The notes below the pieces were generated by a model, which made no database searches, was not told where the DNA came from, and saw only the letters and a list, made by a program, of their open reading frames with translations. From contig NZ_AP018290.1 of the NCBI RefSeq assembly GCF_002368415.1, positions 9,415,717-9,479,716 of the forward strand: a DNA stretch of 64,000 nt. Direction: 5' to 3'. Below, piece after piece: positions 17,056 to 25,443 of the stretch; the stretch's first letter is position 1; every line of letters begins with the position of its first letter. The DNA is from Calothrix sp. NIES-4105 (lineage in GTDB: Bacteria > Cyanobacteriota > Cyanobacteriia > Cyanobacteriales > Nostocaceae). Both the position numbers and the translations under genes were made by a program.

Positions 17056-17916
17056 TTACGTAGGATTTAACGAAATTTCTTTGAAGGAACAGACTAAACC
17101 ATCCACCAAGGCGTTAACCTGACAAGGTAAACATCCTTGATAGCTAACTTCTAATATGTAGCTACCATTCCGAAGTTGTTCAAAATAGAACAACCCGTCT
17201 TTATTACTGGTAGTTGATTTCTGTGTTCCTATCACCTTAACTTCACATCCATTCATCGGCAAATTAGTAACAGCATTTCTGACTATTCCTGCAATTGCTA
17301 TCCGCTTAGTAACGGTTTCAATAGTTCCATTTCTACTTGCATTCTCATTTTGATAATCAAAATTATTAGTAAATCGAAAATTTCGCTCCCAAACTAAAGA
17401 TGCTAAAGACATTTGCGGCTCTACAGGCACAGTCACCGTTAAATACAAAGCTGGACGTAAAGGTATAGTTAACGCACTCCACAAAGACCCAGCCTCAATT
17501 TGTGGCTCAACAGCAACCGTCATATTCAAATTTCCATTACCCCGCAATTCTGGTACTAAAAACTCTTCCTTAAGCGCGCGGTGGCGTAGTAATAATGTCA
17601 AAGCTTGAGAGAGCAAGTAATGCTCACCCAAAGCCGTCCTATCCCAAGCCGTTAGTACCATCGACACATCAAACCAGGTCGGCGACCAATTCACAGAAAC
17701 AGGTTGCAAAGCTTGTGACAGCTTGCGTTCAACTTGCCTTCCCGAATGTTGGATTTGCTTACTCTCACGAATATCATAAATATACAAATTAAGTATTGCT
17801 CCTCCGCCTTCTTCCTTACGATTACTCGGATGACTAAACTCAATTTGCTCCGTACTAGTAAGCGACGTTCCTCCAGCGAGAATTTCTGCTAGGGTTTGAA
17901 GAATAAAAATAAGCAT
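17056..17916 (-). CDS. DUF4255/Pvc16-like eCIS cap protein with regulatory beta-sandwich tail
   Basis: The product has 286 residues. Residues 1-190 match the DUF4255 family (LNLYIYDIRES, NWSPTWFDVSMVLTAWD, LLSQALTLLLRHRAL), whose members (Pvc16/Afp16) end the tube and sheath and set length. Residues about 200-286 form a carboxypeptidase-regulatory-like beta sandwich (IAGIVRNAVTNLPMNGCEV; KDGLFYFEQLRNGSYILEV), an extra domain often fused in cyanobacteria. It is the first gene of the minus-strand structural operon, divergent from the histidine kinase gene. Confidence 0.9.
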   Translation of the reverse strand: MLIFILQTLAEILAGGTSLTSTEQIEFSHPSNRKEEGGGAILNLYIYDIRESKQIQHSGRQVERKLSQALQPVSVNWSPTWFDVSMVLTAWDRTALGEHYLLSQALTLLLRHRALKEEFLVPELRGNGNLNMTVAVEPQIEAGSLWSALTIPLRPALYLTVTVPVEPQMSLASLVWERNFRFTNNFDYQNENASRNGTIETVTKRIAIAGIVRNAVTNLPMNGCEVKVIGTQKSTTSNKDGLFYFEQLRNGSYILEVSYQGCLPCQVNALVDGLVCSFKEISLNPT

Positions 17917-18283
17917 GTCAATATTATGTCGTGAGTCAAACCCCTTGGGTAATTAGACTTTTGTCGAGATTTTTGTAGCTCCTGGCCAAGGCGTCTGTGT
18001 CTTAGATAACCCCACAGAATAATTAATCCTGTTTTGAGGGATGATAGAAGAGAGGTAATTTAAGTGTGCAGCCGATATATGGTAAAAGTTAGAAAATTAA
18101 TTTTTGTTAAACGTTCGTCAGGGATAGAATTATCTTTTTTGTGTGGCTTTCTTAGCCTGTGCATTGCCATTCATTAAGCAATATGAATAAAAATTAAGAA
18201 AACCCTCCAATAATGCATAATCTCATATCAGTGGGCATCTATACCTTAAAAAGACACATTTAATTGCAAAGGTGAGTAAAGCT
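17917..18283. promoter_or_regulatory. Divergent intergenic region between the two eCIS blocks
   Basis: This 367-bp gene-free stretch separates divergent transcripts (DUF4255 leftwards, histidine kinase rightwards), so both promoters must lie here or nearby. It is AT-rich from about 18060. I cannot assign clear -35/-10 boxes. An AAGGTGAG Shine-Dalgarno lies at about 18269-18276, just before the kinase ATG. Confidence 0.5.
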
Positions 18284-19405
18284 ATGACTGTCAGCTTATC
18301 TCTCAAACCAACAAATCATTTGCATTTCGAGCAGGCACCTTCTTTAGAAGGGTTTGTAGAACTGCAAGCAGAGCAATTAACCTCTCATTATCCTATTTGC
18401 TTTGCCCGTATTTACTATTATGATTTGGTATCAAAAAGATATCAGGAGGTAATTAAATACGCAGAAGGGCAATCTTGTTTATCTCAACAAGAGATAGCAT
18501 ATTTGAGGTTAGAAAATTGGTTGACAGATTTTCATCATGTTTGGGATGTACATGAATTTGAATTTAATCTAGAATATTCCGGTTATGTTTGCCCTATTGG
18601 CTATAAAAACCATAGACCAGAGTATATTCAAATCATAAGCCATCAACAACTTTCCTTAAAGTTCAAACAGTACGTCAGAAATACTGCAATATCTCTCAGT
18701 AAATATATAGATATAAACTCCGAATACTTGCAGCAAAAGTCTAAAATTCAGTTACTAGAACATGTGCTTCATAAAGTTGGTCATCAACTGCGGAATAACC
18801 TAGCACTGATAAAACTCTATGCACACAATTTACTTTTGGGGTTGCAAGATAGCTCTTGGCAAGAGCAAGCGAAAGTGATTTGTGAGAGTGTAGGTGATTT
18901 AGACGCGAATCTAACCGATATTATCTCTTGTGGTCAACAAACAATATTAAGAGTAACCCCTCAAGACCTAAAAAGTTTAGTAGACGAAAGTATAAAGTCT
19001 TTCTTGCCACTAATTAATCAAAAAAAATTAAAGGTCAATACTCCTGACTCATCTGCTACATTACCATTAGACAAATTACAGATGAAGCAAGTGTTTGATA
19101 ATTTACTGAGTAACGCAATTCACTTTAGCCCCGACTCAGGCACCATCACCTTTAGCTGGCAAATTTTTCGCGAAGAAGTACTAATCAAAGTTTCTGACCA
19201 AGGGCAAGGAATATCCAAAGATGACATGCAAAAAATATTTAATCCTTTTTATTCACAGCGTCAGGGTGGTACAGGACTAGGTTTAACTATAGCCAAGAAA
19301 ATAGTATTAGACCATAGTGGAAATCTTTGGGCCGATAGTTTACCAAGAGGAGGTGCCCAATTTTCTTTAATATTACCCACCAAAGTAAAGAATTATGAAC
19401 AGTAA
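18284..19405 (+). CDS. Sensor histidine kinase
   Basis: I chose the ATG at 18284 because AAGGTGAG lies 8 bases upstream; a GTG at 18272 is in frame but lies inside that site. The product has about 373 residues, with no transmembrane helix and an unclassified N-terminal sensor region of about 150 residues. The dimerisation helix carries the phospho-accepting His (VGHQLRNNLALIKLYAHN). The ATPase domain has an N box (FDNLLSNAIHFSP), G1 (VSDQGQGIS) and G2 (GGTGLGLTIAKKI). It overlaps the response-regulator gene by 11 bp, forming a two-component pair at the centre of the eCIS cluster, likely controlling it. Confidence 0.92.
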   Translation: MTVSLSLKPTNHLHFEQAPSLEGFVELQAEQLTSHYPICFARIYYYDLVSKRYQEVIKYAEGQSCLSQQEIAYLRLENWLTDFHHVWDVHEFEFNLEYSGYVCPIGYKNHRPEYIQIISHQQLSLKFKQYVRNTAISLSKYIDINSEYLQQKSKIQLLEHVLHKVGHQLRNNLALIKLYAHNLLLGLQDSSWQEQAKVICESVGDLDANLTDIISCGQQTILRVTPQDLKSLVDESIKSFLPLINQKKLKVNTPDSSATLPLDKLQMKQVFDNLLSNAIHFSPDSGTITFSWQIFREEVLIKVSDQGQGISKDDMQKIFNPFYSQRQGGTGLGLTIAKKIVLDHSGNLWADSLPRGGAQFSLILPTKVKNYEQ

Positions 19406-20069
19406 ACAAATCTCAATTTTACTTGTAGATGACGAAGAACGCTTTCGTCAAGGGTTAAAAACTCTTCTAAACTTTTATAGCGCTAGTGCTTCTTTACCAA
19501 TAAACGTTGTTGGTGAAGCTGACTGTGTTGAGCAAGTTATCAAATTAGCCATTCAAAAGAGTCCAGATGTAATACTGCTTGACATGGAACTTGTCAATAG
19601 TGATGGAATTACGGCTATGGAGCGGTTGAAAGATATATCTTATACAGGTCGAGTACTAGTACTATCTGCTCACCAAGAAGATAATTGGATTTTTCAAGCG
19701 ATGCAAAAAGGCGCCGCAGGTTATGTTTTTAAAAGTCGTGTAGCAAATCAGCTATGTGATGCAATTAGCACAGTATTACGGTCAGAAGTTTATTTACCAC
19801 CAGAAGCAGCTAGCGGATTTTTCCGTCATTTTCAACAAAATGCAAATGCTTCGTCAAAAGCTTCTTACCAGTTACATTTAACAGAAAGGGAAAAAGAAGT
19901 TTTGCAACTACTAACGAGCGGCGCCTCGAATGAAGAAATAGCCAAAAACCTATACGTAACCGTTGCTACAGTCAAAGCTCATCTTACAAGCATTTTTGAG
20001 AAATTGAAAGTGACGAGCAGAACTCAAGCAATAGTCGCAGCTATCAAATTAGGATTGGTTCAAGCTTAG
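19395..20069 (+). CDS. NarL/FixJ-type response regulator
   Basis: The 224-residue protein has an N-terminal receiver (ISILLVDDEERFRQG; phospho-acceptor Asp in DVILLDMELVNSDG; Lys in GYVFKSR) and a C-terminal LuxR-type helix-turn-helix (LTEREKEVLQLLTSGASNEE, TVATVKAHLTSIFEKLKV). It is expected to be a DNA-binding transcription regulator. Its start overlaps the 3' end of the histidine kinase gene by 11 bp, so the two are co-translated. The eCIS promoters in the adjacent divergent region are plausible targets. Confidence 0.94.
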   Translation: MNSKQISILLVDDEERFRQGLKTLLNFYSASASLPINVVGEADCVEQVIKLAIQKSPDVILLDMELVNSDGITAMERLKDISYTGRVLVLSAHQEDNWIFQAMQKGAAGYVFKSRVANQLCDAISTVLRSEVYLPPEAASGFFRHFQQNANASSKASYQLHLTEREKEVLQLLTSGASNEEIAKNLYVTVATVKAHLTSIFEKLKVTSRTQAIVAAIKLGLVQA

Positions 20070-20098
20070 TGAATAAATAGTTATCTATACTCTTTGTT

Positions 20099-22273
20099 AT
20101 GACATCTACAGAACAATTTTATCAAGAATACCCCTGCACTCATAAAAATCCTTTCAATTGCGACAAACCGCTAGAAACGGTAAAAGAATTAGAAGCGATG
20201 CAAGAATTTAAAGGCGCCAAATTTTGTTATGAGTGTGGTTTTCCGGCAATTTTACCTATAGAAGCAGAGATTAAAGGAAATAGAGGTAGCTATCGGGTAA
20301 AAGAGTACTTAGGTGTACGAGGTTTTGGACGTTTGTATTCAGGTGTACAAACAAAAGACCAACAGCCAGTAATAATCAAAGAGTATTTACTACCAACTCG
20401 TAGTTTTAACCAAGATGAAACATTCCAGCGTAAAGAGACTTTTAGAAGTATAGGAGGAGTTGAATTAGCAGATGGTCGAGTTCAAAATTTTCGCTTAATT
20501 CAAACTTGGGAAGCTATTGCTCCAGAAAAGGGAGAGCGCTGTTATTTAATTACTAAAGATATACAACCGTCTCAAACTTTGAACGAGTATTTGAAAAAAA
20601 ATGTTGCAATGACACCCGAACAAGTCCGCGAGTTTTTAGATGAGGTGATACAAACTCTAGTATTTATGCATACTCAGAAAATACGTTTTCCCTCGAATAA
20701 AATCCAGAAAGGTTTGGCACATGGCAATATAAATTTAGATAGCGTATTAATTAAAGTCGAAAATCAGCAAAGATTTGTTGTGTACCTTTGTGATATAGCG
20801 ATTTGGGAAAATTTGTTTATACCTCCTATTATTCCTCAAATAACATCTAAAACACAGGCGCAAGATTTAGAATCATTAGGATTAGCTGCATTTCATTTAT
20901 GGGTAGGCAAAAATCAATTATTTAACCTGAAAGACTATCAAACTTGGCCGTGGCCTAATAATGATGAACACCTGAAAAACTATCTTGAACGTTTGCTTTC
21001 TATAAAGACACCTTTTAGCAGTGCAGAAGAAGCGCGTCAAGCACTGTTAAAACTTCCTCGACCAAATGAAAGCAGAAACTTACAACCATCATTTGAACCT
21101 GAAAAGCAAAAGCGTTCTTGGAAAAAATATTGGATAGGGTTAGGGTTATTAGTTTTTTTACTACTTGGAGGCGCCCTATGGTATTTCATTTCGCGGCGCC
21201 ATCAAGACGAACTAGCCGAAAATAAATATCTGGCTTGGAGACAACTTAAACAAAATTTCTCTGACGTAGATAATGTCACTTCTGGAAACTTTTCTTATGC
21301 AGGAGAAAAAAATAGTACTTGGAGTTTTGTTTTGACACATCCGTCAAATGGTGAGAGTCGATTAGAAGATATATTAACTCAACCAAAACCAGAGGCAAAA
21401 GCAACATTTATATACAATAAACTTGTATCTGAAGATATTAATAATGTTAGTAAACCTATAGAAGAAACGAAACAGCGTAAACAAGAATTTGCAATCACCT
21501 CATTAGAAGACAAAATTAAAAATGATTTAAATTTAAATAAACAGCCAATTGCTTACGATGGTTTACTCGTCTTCGTAGCAGCTAGCAAAAACAGCTTCAA
21601 ACTTCCTCGTGATTTAGGTGGAAAAATTTCACTTGACCAACTGCGTGGAATATATACAGGCAAGATTCAAAATTGGAATCAAATCGACTCAAGTCTTGAG
21701 TCGCTGCCAATCGACCCAAAAGTGCCAATAGAACCAGAAGCAATACAACAATTCAAAAAGCTAGTTCTCAACAACGACCAACAAGCTATTGCTTTATTTA
21801 ATCAGATCGCGAAATCTCCTCAGAACACAGGTGAGACTCAGAACCAGATGCGTACTGAACTCGCCAAAAACGGAAAAACAGGTATAATTAGTTTTGGCAT
21901 TCTCAGTAAAACTTGGGATCAATGTGCGGGATATCCTCTGGCAATAGTCGATAATAGGAATCAGGCAATTCAACCGCTATTTCATCAGGTTCATAAAAGT
22001 CAAATAAACCCGGAGGATAACTTGTGCGACAAAGTTAGCTACTTTGACGTAGAAACATTCCAAACAAATGGAACAGTAAATTATCCTTTGGGTTATCCGC
22101 TATATGTAGTGTATCCTAAAGACAATAGTCGTCAGTCAGCGGGTTTAATTTTTGCTCTGATGCTACAAACCCGTCAAGGTCAATGTTTACTTAGTAAGGT
22201 AGGTCTTGTCCCATTACAACCTATGCCCAATGAAATAAAAACTTATGCCTGCAAATCGGTGCCCAAACCCTAG
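20099..22273 (+). CDS. Zinc-finger pseudokinase, TM helix and phosphate-binding-protein-like domain
   Basis: The product has 724 residues. An N-terminal Cys cluster (CTHKNPFNC, then FCYECGFP) is followed by a kinase-like domain (about 60-330). The glycine loop (GVRGFGRLY) and Lys (VIIKEYL) remain, but the catalytic loop reads HGNINLDS instead of HRDxKxxN, so the catalytic Asp is lost; this is probably a pseudokinase. A TM helix (YWIGLGLLVFLLLGGALWYF) follows at about 346. The rest is a type II periplasmic-binding (PstS-like) fold (YDGLLVFVAASK; LRGIYTGKIQNW; YPLGYPLYVVYPKD). I infer a solute sensor that signals inward. It overlaps the next FHA gene by 29 bp. Confidence 0.85.
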   Translation: MTSTEQFYQEYPCTHKNPFNCDKPLETVKELEAMQEFKGAKFCYECGFPAILPIEAEIKGNRGSYRVKEYLGVRGFGRLYSGVQTKDQQPVIIKEYLLPTRSFNQDETFQRKETFRSIGGVELADGRVQNFRLIQTWEAIAPEKGERCYLITKDIQPSQTLNEYLKKNVAMTPEQVREFLDEVIQTLVFMHTQKIRFPSNKIQKGLAHGNINLDSVLIKVENQQRFVVYLCDIAIWENLFIPPIIPQITSKTQAQDLESLGLAAFHLWVGKNQLFNLKDYQTWPWPNNDEHLKNYLERLLSIKTPFSSAEEARQALLKLPRPNESRNLQPSFEPEKQKRSWKKYWIGLGLLVFLLLGGALWYFISRRHQDELAENKYLAWRQLKQNFSDVDNVTSGNFSYAGEKNSTWSFVLTHPSNGESRLEDILTQPKPEAKATFIYNKLVSEDINNVSKPIEETKQRKQEFAITSLEDKIKNDLNLNKQPIAYDGLLVFVAASKNSFKLPRDLGGKISLDQLRGIYTGKIQNWNQIDSSLESLPIDPKVPIEPEAIQQFKKLVLNNDQQAIALFNQIAKSPQNTGETQNQMRTELAKNGKTGIISFGILSKTWDQCAGYPLAIVDNRNQAIQPLFHQVHKSQINPEDNLCDKVSYFDVETFQTNGTVNYPLGYPLYVVYPKDNSRQSAGLIFALMLQTRQGQCLLSKVGLVPLQPMPNEIKTYACKSVPKP

Positions 22274-22856
22274 CTGCGAATATTTCAATCGAGCCTTGCC
22301 AAATAATGCCAAGGTCTGTCCTTGGTGTTCAACACCTTTAGGTAACGTAATACCTTCCACACCCTCGCAACCAACAAACCCACCAATTCAACCTCAAGTA
22401 CCACCAATACGAGAGCAACCTAGTTATCAACCTCCTCCTGATTATTCAAATTATTCAACGCAATATCAGCAGCGTGGGTATAATGCACCATCCCCACCTG
22501 CTTACACCCCAACACCTTCAAGACTACCAGTCCTAAAACTTATCCACTCCACTACTGGCAGAGAATTTCACCTAGCAGGTGAAGGAGGTTCAATAGGGCG
22601 CCGTAGTCAAAGTATGCCAACTCCACCAGAAATAGACCTAACAGGTATACCCCAGGAAGGAATAGTTTCCCGGCGCCATGCGCGCGTATTTTGGGACTGG
22701 TCGCAAAACGCTTATATGATAGTTGATACAAGTACAAATGGTGTTTATTTAAACGGCAACCTTCTCAACAGTGGCGTATCTTACCGTATACTCAACGGTG
22801 ACTCATTACAACTAGGTCAAGATGGACTAGTCACCTTTACCATATCCGTTACGTAG
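22245..22856 (+). CDS. Zinc-ribbon FHA domain protein
   Basis: The 203-residue protein has an N-terminal zinc ribbon (CPNPSCEYF then CPWCSTPLG), a disordered Pro/Gln-rich linker (about 40-100), and a C-terminal FHA domain (GSIGRRSQSM, IVSRRHARVFW, TSTNGVYLNG). It is expected to bind phosphothreonine. Its start lies inside the pseudokinase gene (29 bp overlap), so the two are translated together and probably work together. The domain order is the reverse of the FHA-zinc ribbon protein at 1333-1887. Confidence 0.9.
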   Translation: MPANRCPNPSCEYFNRALPNNAKVCPWCSTPLGNVIPSTPSQPTNPPIQPQVPPIREQPSYQPPPDYSNYSTQYQQRGYNAPSPPAYTPTPSRLPVLKLIHSTTGREFHLAGEGGSIGRRSQSMPTPPEIDLTGIPQEGIVSRRHARVFWDWSQNAYMIVDTSTNGVYLNGNLLNSGVSYRILNGDSLQLGQDGLVTFTISVT

Positions 22857-22876
22857 CACAGGCGTTCCGCCTGTGC
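22856..22876. terminator. Hairpin between convergent genes
   Basis: A 9-bp stem (GCACAGGCG with CGCCTGTGC) and a 3-base loop start at the last base of the FHA gene. The GDSL gene converges from the other side. No T-run follows, so this could be a bidirectional hairpin or a dispersed repeat rather than a classical terminator. Confidence 0.5.
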
Positions 22877-22907
22877 ATATGGTCAGGCAGGATGCCTAAC
22901 CTACAAA

Positions 22908-23999
22908 TTATTTCAACACCAACTTTTTATTTTTACGTTTTACCACTCGCACGGCGCCTAAACTAGCGAGAGTTAATAAACCCAAACCCATCGAAGGTTC
23001 TGGAATAGATTTATTTCCACTTCTAATTGACGCTAGCGCAGCATCTGCAATAAACCTGTGCGCGGCAGAGGAAGGATGCACATCATCAAAAAACAGAAAT
23101 TTATCGGGTTCATCACAAACATTTGTTGCTAATTGAAAATTGCCAGTTATACAAGCATCACTAACGTTTGTAAGACCAAATGCTGCAGGATTACTACTTG
23201 CTGATCTAAATAGTGTATTAATATCAACAGAATAAATATTTAACTGCGGGTTGACAGAGCGAAGATTATCCACAGCTAACGCTAATTGCTTATTATGCTC
23301 TTGCACTAAACCATTTAATACTTGAGTAGCAGCAACACCTTGCCTTTTGGCAAAAGGGGTTTCACCTATATCCGGCAAATTAAATACTAAAAAGTTTTTG
23401 GCATTTTTTTGAGCAAGTAAACCGATTGAATCTGTTAAATTTTTGACTACTTCACTAACATTTCTATTGCCAAAAAAGTAATCATTTGAACCACCAAAAA
23501 TAGAGTAAATGCCATTGGAATCAACAGGTACATTTGTTTGTTGACTAAACAAAATAGCCTGCCCTAATACACCCGGTATATCACCAGCCAAACCAGGGAA
23601 TCTACTCTTTTCACCTGTTTGGGCGCCACCAGAGGCATAATTTACACCCCCTTGAGTTCCAAGTGAGCTTAGAAGGAAAGGTGTAGGTTGCTTACCAATT
23701 TCCTGACTCAAATAATCAACCCATATTGGGCCATTAGAAAAACGTCCCTGAGAAAGAGAACCCTGAGAAGGAAGTCCCTGAAAATAGGCTGGCTGTTCTA
23801 AAGTCGTTTTAGGTACAGGTATTGTCCCTCCTGTCGCAGCAGATGTATTACCTGTATCAGAGAGACTATCACCAAAAACAAAAAACTGACTAAAATCTAA
23901 ATCCGCAGCTACTGCCTTTGATGCTGACATCACAGAGAAGACAATACATCCAGCAGCTACTAATACTTTTTTCATACTTTTATACAATTGGTTATTCAA
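22908..23999 (-). CDS. Exported GDSL/SGNH esterase with PEP-CTERM sorting signal
   Basis: The 363-residue protein has an N-terminal signal peptide (KKVLVAAGCIVFSVMSASKA). SGNH blocks follow: FVFGDSLSDTGN (nucleophile Ser), GGVNYASGGAQ, FGGSNDYF, and the catalytic Asp-His pair in FFDDVHPSSAAH. The C-terminus is a PEP-CTERM tag (SIPEPSMGLGLLTLASLGAV followed by basic residues), directing exosortase-dependent sorting to the envelope or exopolysaccharide. It is a lipase/esterase-like enzyme of unknown substrate. It interrupts the eCIS cluster on the opposite strand, and no direct link to the system is evident. Confidence 0.94.
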   Translation of the reverse strand: MNNQLYKSMKKVLVAAGCIVFSVMSASKAVAADLDFSQFFVFGDSLSDTGNTSAATGGTIPVPKTTLEQPAYFQGLPSQGSLSQGRFSNGPIWVDYLSQEIGKQPTPFLLSSLGTQGGVNYASGGAQTGEKSRFPGLAGDIPGVLGQAILFSQQTNVPVDSNGIYSIFGGSNDYFFGNRNVSEVVKNLTDSIGLLAQKNAKNFLVFNLPDIGETPFAKRQGVAATQVLNGLVQEHNKQLALAVDNLRSVNPQLNIYSVDINTLFRSASSNPAAFGLTNVSDACITGNFQLATNVCDEPDKFLFFDDVHPSSAAHRFIADAALASIRSGNKSIPEPSMGLGLLTLASLGAVRVVKRKNKKLVLK

Positions 24000-24317
24000 T
24001 TTACACGTATGAGTATATGTTTATTTAATACAACAGTCATACGTTATTATACTCAATTATAAAAACTTGTAATTAAGCTATAACTACAATATCACCGTAG
24101 CCATACTTAAAATCTTAAAGTAACAGCTTTATTTGTAAGAATACTGTAAAGAATTTGTAACAGTACGTACCATCGGCACCATAACTATACTATTTAACAA
24201 GTTCGACCTTTGGCTACTTTTGATTATTGAGTTATACCTTTAGCCTAGATTTATTAGGTTATATGTTGCGCCTCGAAAGAAACCATAGAAGCCGGGTTCT
24301 TGGGAGAAGCGCGTTAA
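24000..24317. promoter_or_regulatory. Divergent intergenic region (GDSL gene and second structural block)
   Basis: This 318-bp AT-rich gene-free stretch should carry the promoters of the GDSL gene (leftwards) and of the tube/tape-measure block (rightwards). A fragment GAAACCATAGAAGCCGGGTT near 24279 belongs to a dispersed repeat family also seen at about 25205. No confident promoter boxes were identified. Confidence 0.45.
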
Positions 24318-24575
24318 ATGGGAACAATAGCAATTATGGACTTAGAAAAAAGAGAAGTTTTTTTTACACCACTTGGGGATGTCGGTGGTACAGCAGGATA
24401 TGCTGACATTTCAGCAGTATCCAATCCTAGTAAAGTTTCAGAAGAAGCAGAACGATGTCTCAAAGATTTACTTTTATTAAATACACTTACTGAGCGAGTG
24501 TATGAACTATTACTTGAAGATATTCGTAATCAACGCGAGAGAGTAAGTAACTACGGTCAAAAAAGGTGGTTCTGA
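24318..24575 (+). CDS. Small conserved eCIS-associated protein, unknown function
   Basis: The 85-residue protein (MGTIAIMDLEKREVFFTPLG; SEEAERCLKDLLLLNTLTER) has a short beta-like N-terminus and a helical C-terminal half. I do not recognise the family. Its stop overlaps the ATG of the third tube gene (TGATG), so it is translationally coupled to a structural component and is probably a small assembly factor. The ATG at 24336 is an alternative start. Confidence 0.6.
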   Translation: MGTIAIMDLEKREVFFTPLGDVGGTAGYADISAVSNPSKVSEEAERCLKDLLLLNTLTERVYELLLEDIRNQRERVSNYGQKRWF

Positions 24576-25090
24576 TGGCAGGTAATAACAGCAACGTAAC
24601 TCATGAGTTAAATTATGTTACAACTAATCGGTTTTATATCGAGATAGAAAGCGCTATTGCTGCATCTTTCACTGAATGTTCGGGACTAGGCGCCCAAATT
24701 CAGAAACAGGTTATCCACGAGGGTGGTGTTAACGACCAGCAAAGGGTATATTTAGGGCACGCAGAATTTAGTGACGTGACATTGAAACGGGGTGTTACCG
24801 ACCATCCGGGTTTTTGGAACTGGATAAGTGAAGTTTTTGACGAAAATAAAAAAATATCTCGACGCAACGTAAATATTTTAGTTTTTAACCAAGCTGGTGA
24901 AACGATGATGAGTTGGACACTCATTGGTGCAGTACCTATTGGGTGGAAGGCGCCAACAATGACCGCAGACGGAAATGCTGCAGCAATTGAAGAGTTAACT
25001 TTAACTTATGAAGGTTTACAGATAGGAAAAGAAAAAGGAGGAGGTAATAAGTCAACAAGAGCGAAGTCAGGGTTCTTCTCTTCTAAATAA
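24575..25090 (+). CDS. eCIS inner tube protein (third paralogue)
   Basis: The ATG at 24575 overlaps the upstream stop (TGATG) and has AAGGTGG 8 bases upstream, so a slightly longer reading frame is rejected. The product is about 171 residues with tube-family blocks: NRFYIEIESAIAASFTECSG, EFSDVTLKRGVTDHPGFWNW, NVNILVFNQAGETMMSWTL, GAVPIGWKAPTMTADGNAAA and EELTLTYEGL. A Gly/Lys-rich tail is appended. It sits ahead of the tape-measure and adaptor genes, so it may be the baseplate-proximal or tip ring. Confidence 0.9.
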   Translation: MAGNNSNVTHELNYVTTNRFYIEIESAIAASFTECSGLGAQIQKQVIHEGGVNDQQRVYLGHAEFSDVTLKRGVTDHPGFWNWISEVFDENKKISRRNVNILVFNQAGETMMSWTLIGAVPIGWKAPTMTADGNAAAIEELTLTYEGLQIGKEKGGGNKSTRAKSGFFSSK

Positions 25091-25443
25091 AGGACTTCTA
25101 ATTGGTGTAACGAACCGCTAAGGACGCAAAGAACGCAAAGGAAGGAAGGAAGGAAAAGAAAAAATTTTACAAATGATTTCGACTTGCTATATTACAAAAT
25201 ATCGACAAAGAAACCGGGTTTATAAGAGAATGTTTTAAAAGCTATATTTTATCATAATCCTTGGTTTAATTCCCCCTAGCAAAGTGCGCGGAAGGGGGAA
25301 AAAGAGGGATTTTAGCTCTTTGATTAGGGAAGTTAGGGGGATTTTCTGAGTTTCTAGTCTGATTTAATTTTCAAATATCCTTTAAGGTTTATAACTTTTC
25401 ATCTGTAAGTCTCGTCAACGAATGAATAGGATTTTTGTTAGTT
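25091..25443. other. Intergenic region with three dispersed repeat types
   Basis: No gene is seen. The region holds a GGACGCAAAGAACGCAAAGG-type repeat with (GGAA)n at 25116-25158, an AAACCGGGTTTATAAGAGAA-type element near 25211, and a CCCCCT/AGGGGG inverted repeat at 25269-25350. It may contain a promoter for the tape-measure gene. Confidence 0.5.

Noticed and set aside
25116-25158. Insertion-sequence end at the GGAA-rich repeat
   Set aside because: No transposase and no terminal inverted repeats; it fits a dispersed intergenic repeat family also seen at 47150 and 60780.
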